Shown one piece after another: positions 61,091 through 64,000 of a DNA stretch of 64,000 bases. A program made the position numbers and the translations under genes. Positions within the stretch are counted from its first letter, which is position 1. Each line of letters starts with the position of its first letter. The DNA is from Larix kaempferi. Its lineage: Eukaryota; Streptophyta; Pinopsida; Pinales; Pinaceae. Under the pieces are notes generated by a model. It was not told the DNA's origin. It made no database searches and saw only the letters and a program-made list of their open reading frames with translations. The DNA is taken from positions 7,849,001-7,913,000 of the forward strand of contig BSBM01002098.1 of assembly GCA_027924585.1 (NCBI GenBank). Direction: 5' to 3'.

Positions 61091-61576
61091 TTGTTCCACA
61101 TTTTTACATGAGCCATTCACTCCTGTCATATTGCAACTATTTCGTTATTTTTCCACCATTTATTACCCCGCAAGGAGGCCCACCAGTGTTCCCCCCCACC
61201 CTCGTTCTTGGTCATCATAAATGTTCCTTGATTGAGCACTTCCTCCTTGCCTGGCCATTCCTTTTGTTCGGTATAATTTTATCCCTTTTTCAGGCCGGAC
61301 AAGTCCTTTACAAAAAAGGAACTTAGGAAGTTTCTGTTAAGCTCTTTTCTGACTCCTAAAACAATGAAAAGATTGTCGAGCAATCTTGCTTCCTTTCATG
61401 CTCGTTAAAGTACCTGAAAGGGCGTCTATCTGGTATAAGTTTACCCTTTTCCGGACCTGGTAGACTACTTACGAAAAAGGAATACTCTAGTCACACCGGC
61501 TAGAAGAGTTCTTCATTGCATCCTTTTATGCTTCTTTGGGCCTTGGAGACTAACACACGAAAAAGCAACCCCCTGG

Positions 61577-61778
61577 AGTCTTCTTATCGCTTTCAGACTC
61601 TCTAAAATTGAAAGCAACCACGAGCATGAACTGTCCTGGGCTCGTATAAATCCACACGAAAGTACCATTCCATTATTTCAGAGTCTTCTTATCGCTTTCA
61701 GACTCCTTAAAATTGAAAGCAATCACGAGCATGAACTGTCCTGGGCTCGTATAAATCCACACGACAGTACCATTTTAC
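61577..61778 (+). repeat. ~104-bp tandem duplication
   Basis: Two copies share GAGTCTTCTTATCGCTTTCA, CACGAGCATGAACTGTCCTG and CTCGTATAAATCCACACGA. The word CTCGTATAAATCC resembles a TATA site, but no transcript evidence is available. Confidence 0.85.
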
Positions 61779-62770
61779 ACTCACTTCTTCTAGTTCCTTA
61801 ACCCATGAAGAAGTTCCCCCATGCCTCTTGGCACTATGATCGATCATCTCGGCAGCACCCCCAATCAGGTCGCCTTTGTTCAGAGTAGTCTGCAGTCTCC
61901 TGCCATTTTACACCAGCTTGAGTACCCCTCATTCCAGTCACTATCCTTGATCCATTACAGCTATGATCCCTTTCCCATCAGTCAGTTTCATATGCTGCCT
62001 GATCATCCCCGTCATCATACTCTGAACAAAGGACATTTGAGTCCACCCACTCTACTTGCCCAGTTATCCCCCACAGTTTGTCAGTCCTACCATCAGTACT
62101 ATCACACTTCGGTTCTCTACCTCGCGCTCCTATCAAGGAAACATCATTGCCTTGCTAGTTGCAGGTCTCCCTCTGTCGACGACAACCCCTCTATTCCAGA
62201 GAATAGACCCAAAGGTCCCTACGCCTTGGACCCATCACCATATGTGGTGAGTGCCTATGGACCATTCTGATAGGAGTCCTCATTGCCTCTCCGAGAGGTT
62301 GTTTCTCACATGCTCGACTTCAACACCTTGATCGCATCGTTGAGAATCGTGCAGGGTTTATATCCCTTCCATTATTGGTCGAAGACCCCGGATCTCCCCC
62401 GACTCTAGCACATTGGTGAGTCACTTCGGAACGCCTAGTTATATGTTCCCGTGGATGTCCGGGTTGCGTTGGCGATTGTATTTGGAAGCCATCCAGTTAT
62501 ATGCTTCCTCGAGTACCCAGTTCAGTTCCAGTTCAATGTACCATTGAGAGTATGACCCATTGTCACTATGATCCAGCAGCGCATCAATTCCTTTGGTACC
62601 ACACTCAGTAGCACTGTTGTCATTCCAGTGTCTCAGTCTTTTCAGCTCAGACATGGTCATCCCAGCAGTATGTCCCAGATTTGTGTCCCCTCTGGACCCA
62701 TATGATGTACACAGTGGTTCTCTATGTATCCTACAGGTTCCCCTTTTCGGGCCTCACAGTTATTTTTTAT

Positions 62771-62980
62771 GTATCTTGATACGAGCATGGGTATGCCCGC
62801 CTCATCCATATATTGAGATTCTTCCTCATTCATTATTTGAGGTCATGTATATGCCAGGTCCCCATATTTTGGACCCCATTGTTATTATTGTTCTATATCT
62901 TGATACGAGCATGGGAATGCCCGCCTCGTCCATATGATCAGATTATTCCTCATCCATTATTGAGGTTATGTACTTTTAGT
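62771..62980 (+). repeat. ~124-bp tandem duplication
   Basis: ATCTTGATACGAGCATGGG occurs at 62773 and 62897. TGCCCGCCTC(A/G)TCCATAT and TTCCTCAT(T/C)CATTATT follow in both copies. Confidence 0.85.
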
Positions 62981-63105
62981 TTTTGCAGTTGGTTCGGGAT
63001 CGTTGTTCCGGGTTTCAATTTGTTTCTTCTCTTCTCCACACCCCAGGAAAACCATACAGGACTTATGATGTCTATCGGCCATACGATGAGCTCCTGCCCT
63101 CACAC

Positions 63106-63119
63106 ATTAGGGGGCAATC
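63106..63119 (+). other. Polypurine tract
   Basis: ATTAGGGGGCAATC directly before the 3' LTR, the expected primer for plus-strand synthesis. Confidence 0.7.
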
Positions 63120-63865
63120 TGTTAACACCCAAAAAGTGCTCACTACCTCATCTACCCCATTACATGACTCATTTGTCAATTTTCCTACCATATTTGCTTT
63201 AAAAACCCTAAAAATCCCACTAAAAAGCCTCCAAAAGGCCACAAAACCATCAAAAAAGCCTCAAAAAGGCTAAAAAACCCCTTTTCCCTCCAAAAATATC
63301 CAAAATTTCTCTAAAATAGCAAAACCCTCTAAAAAGGGAATATAAAATATAAAATAATGAGGAAAAAGAGGAAAAAAGGAGGAAAAAACCCTATACAACT
63401 GACCTAAACCATATGGTTCCCAAAACCATGGGCCAGCACTCCACCACCAAAAAACTATAAATAGGTGATGGAGACCCCTCGTTTCATATCCACAATCAAG
63501 TATACCCTTACTCTGCCAAAATCTCTCTTGAAACCCTAGCTCACCCTTGAGCTACTTTCACCATTGAGAGCCCCTTTTGGCGCATTTCCACCATTGGAGA
63601 AAGAGAAGGAGCAAAGCTGGAGTTTGGAGCAACCCTCTTGGATCATTGCAAGAACTTCACCAACCTTCACATTGGAGGTAAAGCTTTAATACAAAAAAAA
63701 ACCATTTATATTATATCTTGTCTTTTATGTTTCATGTACTTGCTTAGAATAATTTTCATTTTAATATCTTGTCTTTTAATTACTGTTTATTGAACTGCTA
63801 CTAAGGAGTCCCTTCTCCTTAGTAGGTGCTCATTTGCACAAGCTAGGGTGAAAACCTTAGCTACA
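63120..63865 (+). repeat. 3' LTR of the gypsy element
   Basis: 746 bp, about 98 percent alike to the 5' LTR by eye. It carries the same TATA box (about 63455-63465). It is followed by ATTAT and the resumed minisatellite. Confidence 0.95.
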
Positions 63866-63925
63866 ATTATGAAGCAGATCAAAGACAGATTATGGAGATG
63901 ATATGAGGCTGATTCTATAGCATAT
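63866..63925. repeat. Minisatellite, right part
   Basis: ATTATGAAGCAGATCAAAG and degenerate relatives continue the array interrupted at 53428. The last ~75 bp of the window carry no recognisable feature. Confidence 0.7.
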
Positions 63926-64000
63926 TGAATTTATATTTGAGGTGATTGTGTCAATATTCTTATACCTGGTTCTTCAGTAGGTTGGTGCCGACATATTACT

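Larger units (their letters stand above)
60433..63105 (+). other. Non-coding 3' region of the gypsy element
   Basis: It replaces the missing reverse transcriptase, RNase H and integrase. It holds three tandem-repeat sets, listed separately, and otherwise no motif. Short frames are present on both strands, none recognisable. Confidence 0.6.
53429..63865 (+). mobile_element. Young Ty3/gypsy (Tat/Ogre-like) element, non-autonomous
   Basis: A complete element of about 10.4 kb. Two LTRs (53429-54184 and 63120-63865) begin TGTTAACACCC and end TAGCTACA. They are flanked by a perfect 5-bp duplication ATTAT (53424-53428 and 63866-63870). A primer site TGGCGACTCCACTAGG (54189-54204) resembles the tRNA-Arg-type site of plant Tat/Ogre elements, and a polypurine tract lies at 63106-63119. 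Inside are a repeat-rich leader, gag, protease, a second zinc-knuckle frame and the beginning of reverse transcriptase. The catalytic reverse transcriptase, RNase H and integrase are absent, replaced by 2.7 kb of non-coding repeats. The LTRs differ by only about 15 substitutions and a few indels, so insertion is recent. Movement would need enzymes from another element. Confidence 0.95.

Overview
This window is nuclear DNA from a land plant, most likely a gymnosperm such as a conifer. That assignment is inference: one intact plant glutamate-receptor-like gene sits in about 60 kb of AT-rich, heavily nested and decayed transposable elements, with divergent copia, gypsy and LINE relics and plant-specific gene fragments (ROP GTPase, beta-amylase). 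No bacterial-type gene, rRNA, tRNA or CRISPR array was found.

Layout. 0-2.7 kb: a gypsy RNase H remnant, a broken coiled-coil ORF, and a decayed copy of the 5' end of the glutamate receptor gene. 2.7-5.7 kb: AT-rich DNA with small tandem duplications and one GC-richer island. 5.65-10.86 kb: a 5'-truncated LINE on the minus strand with endonuclease, reverse transcriptase and RNase H. 11.5-15.9 kb: a decayed minus-strand copia element. 16-19 kb: relics, a 300-bp tandem duplication and a clean hAT-type MITE. 20.2-22.4 kb: a second decayed receptor 5' end, followed by repeats that are also found around the first LINE. 23.4-31.3 kb: a decayed plus-strand LINE carrying a probable solo-LTR insertion and a complete TRIM element. 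32.7-33.6 kb: the last two exons of a ROP/RAC small GTPase. 36.5-38.4 kb: LTR-like DNA. 39.63-43.26 kb: the intact receptor gene, six exons, 981 codons. 43.5-44.5 kb: a LINE fragment. 44.7-47.4 kb: a minisatellite and a diverged array with a period of about 175 bp. 48.8-51.3 kb: an LTR end with a tRNA-Met primer site, a CACTA-like G/C-rich subterminal array, and an internally duplicated beta-amylase pseudogene. 53.43-63.87 kb: a young gypsy element of about 10.4 kb with two LTRs, a perfect 5-bp target duplication, gag and protease, but no reverse transcriptase core, RNase H or integrase.

The only gene likely to make a functional cellular protein is the receptor, a predicted ligand-gated cation channel. 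The most unusual points are: the receptor's promoter and exon-1 start occur three times in the same orientation; a 32-nt micro-exon encodes its pore loop; the gypsy element has kept Gag-type zinc knuckles after its protease while losing its catalytic core; and a plant enzyme fragment lies next to a CACTA-like array.
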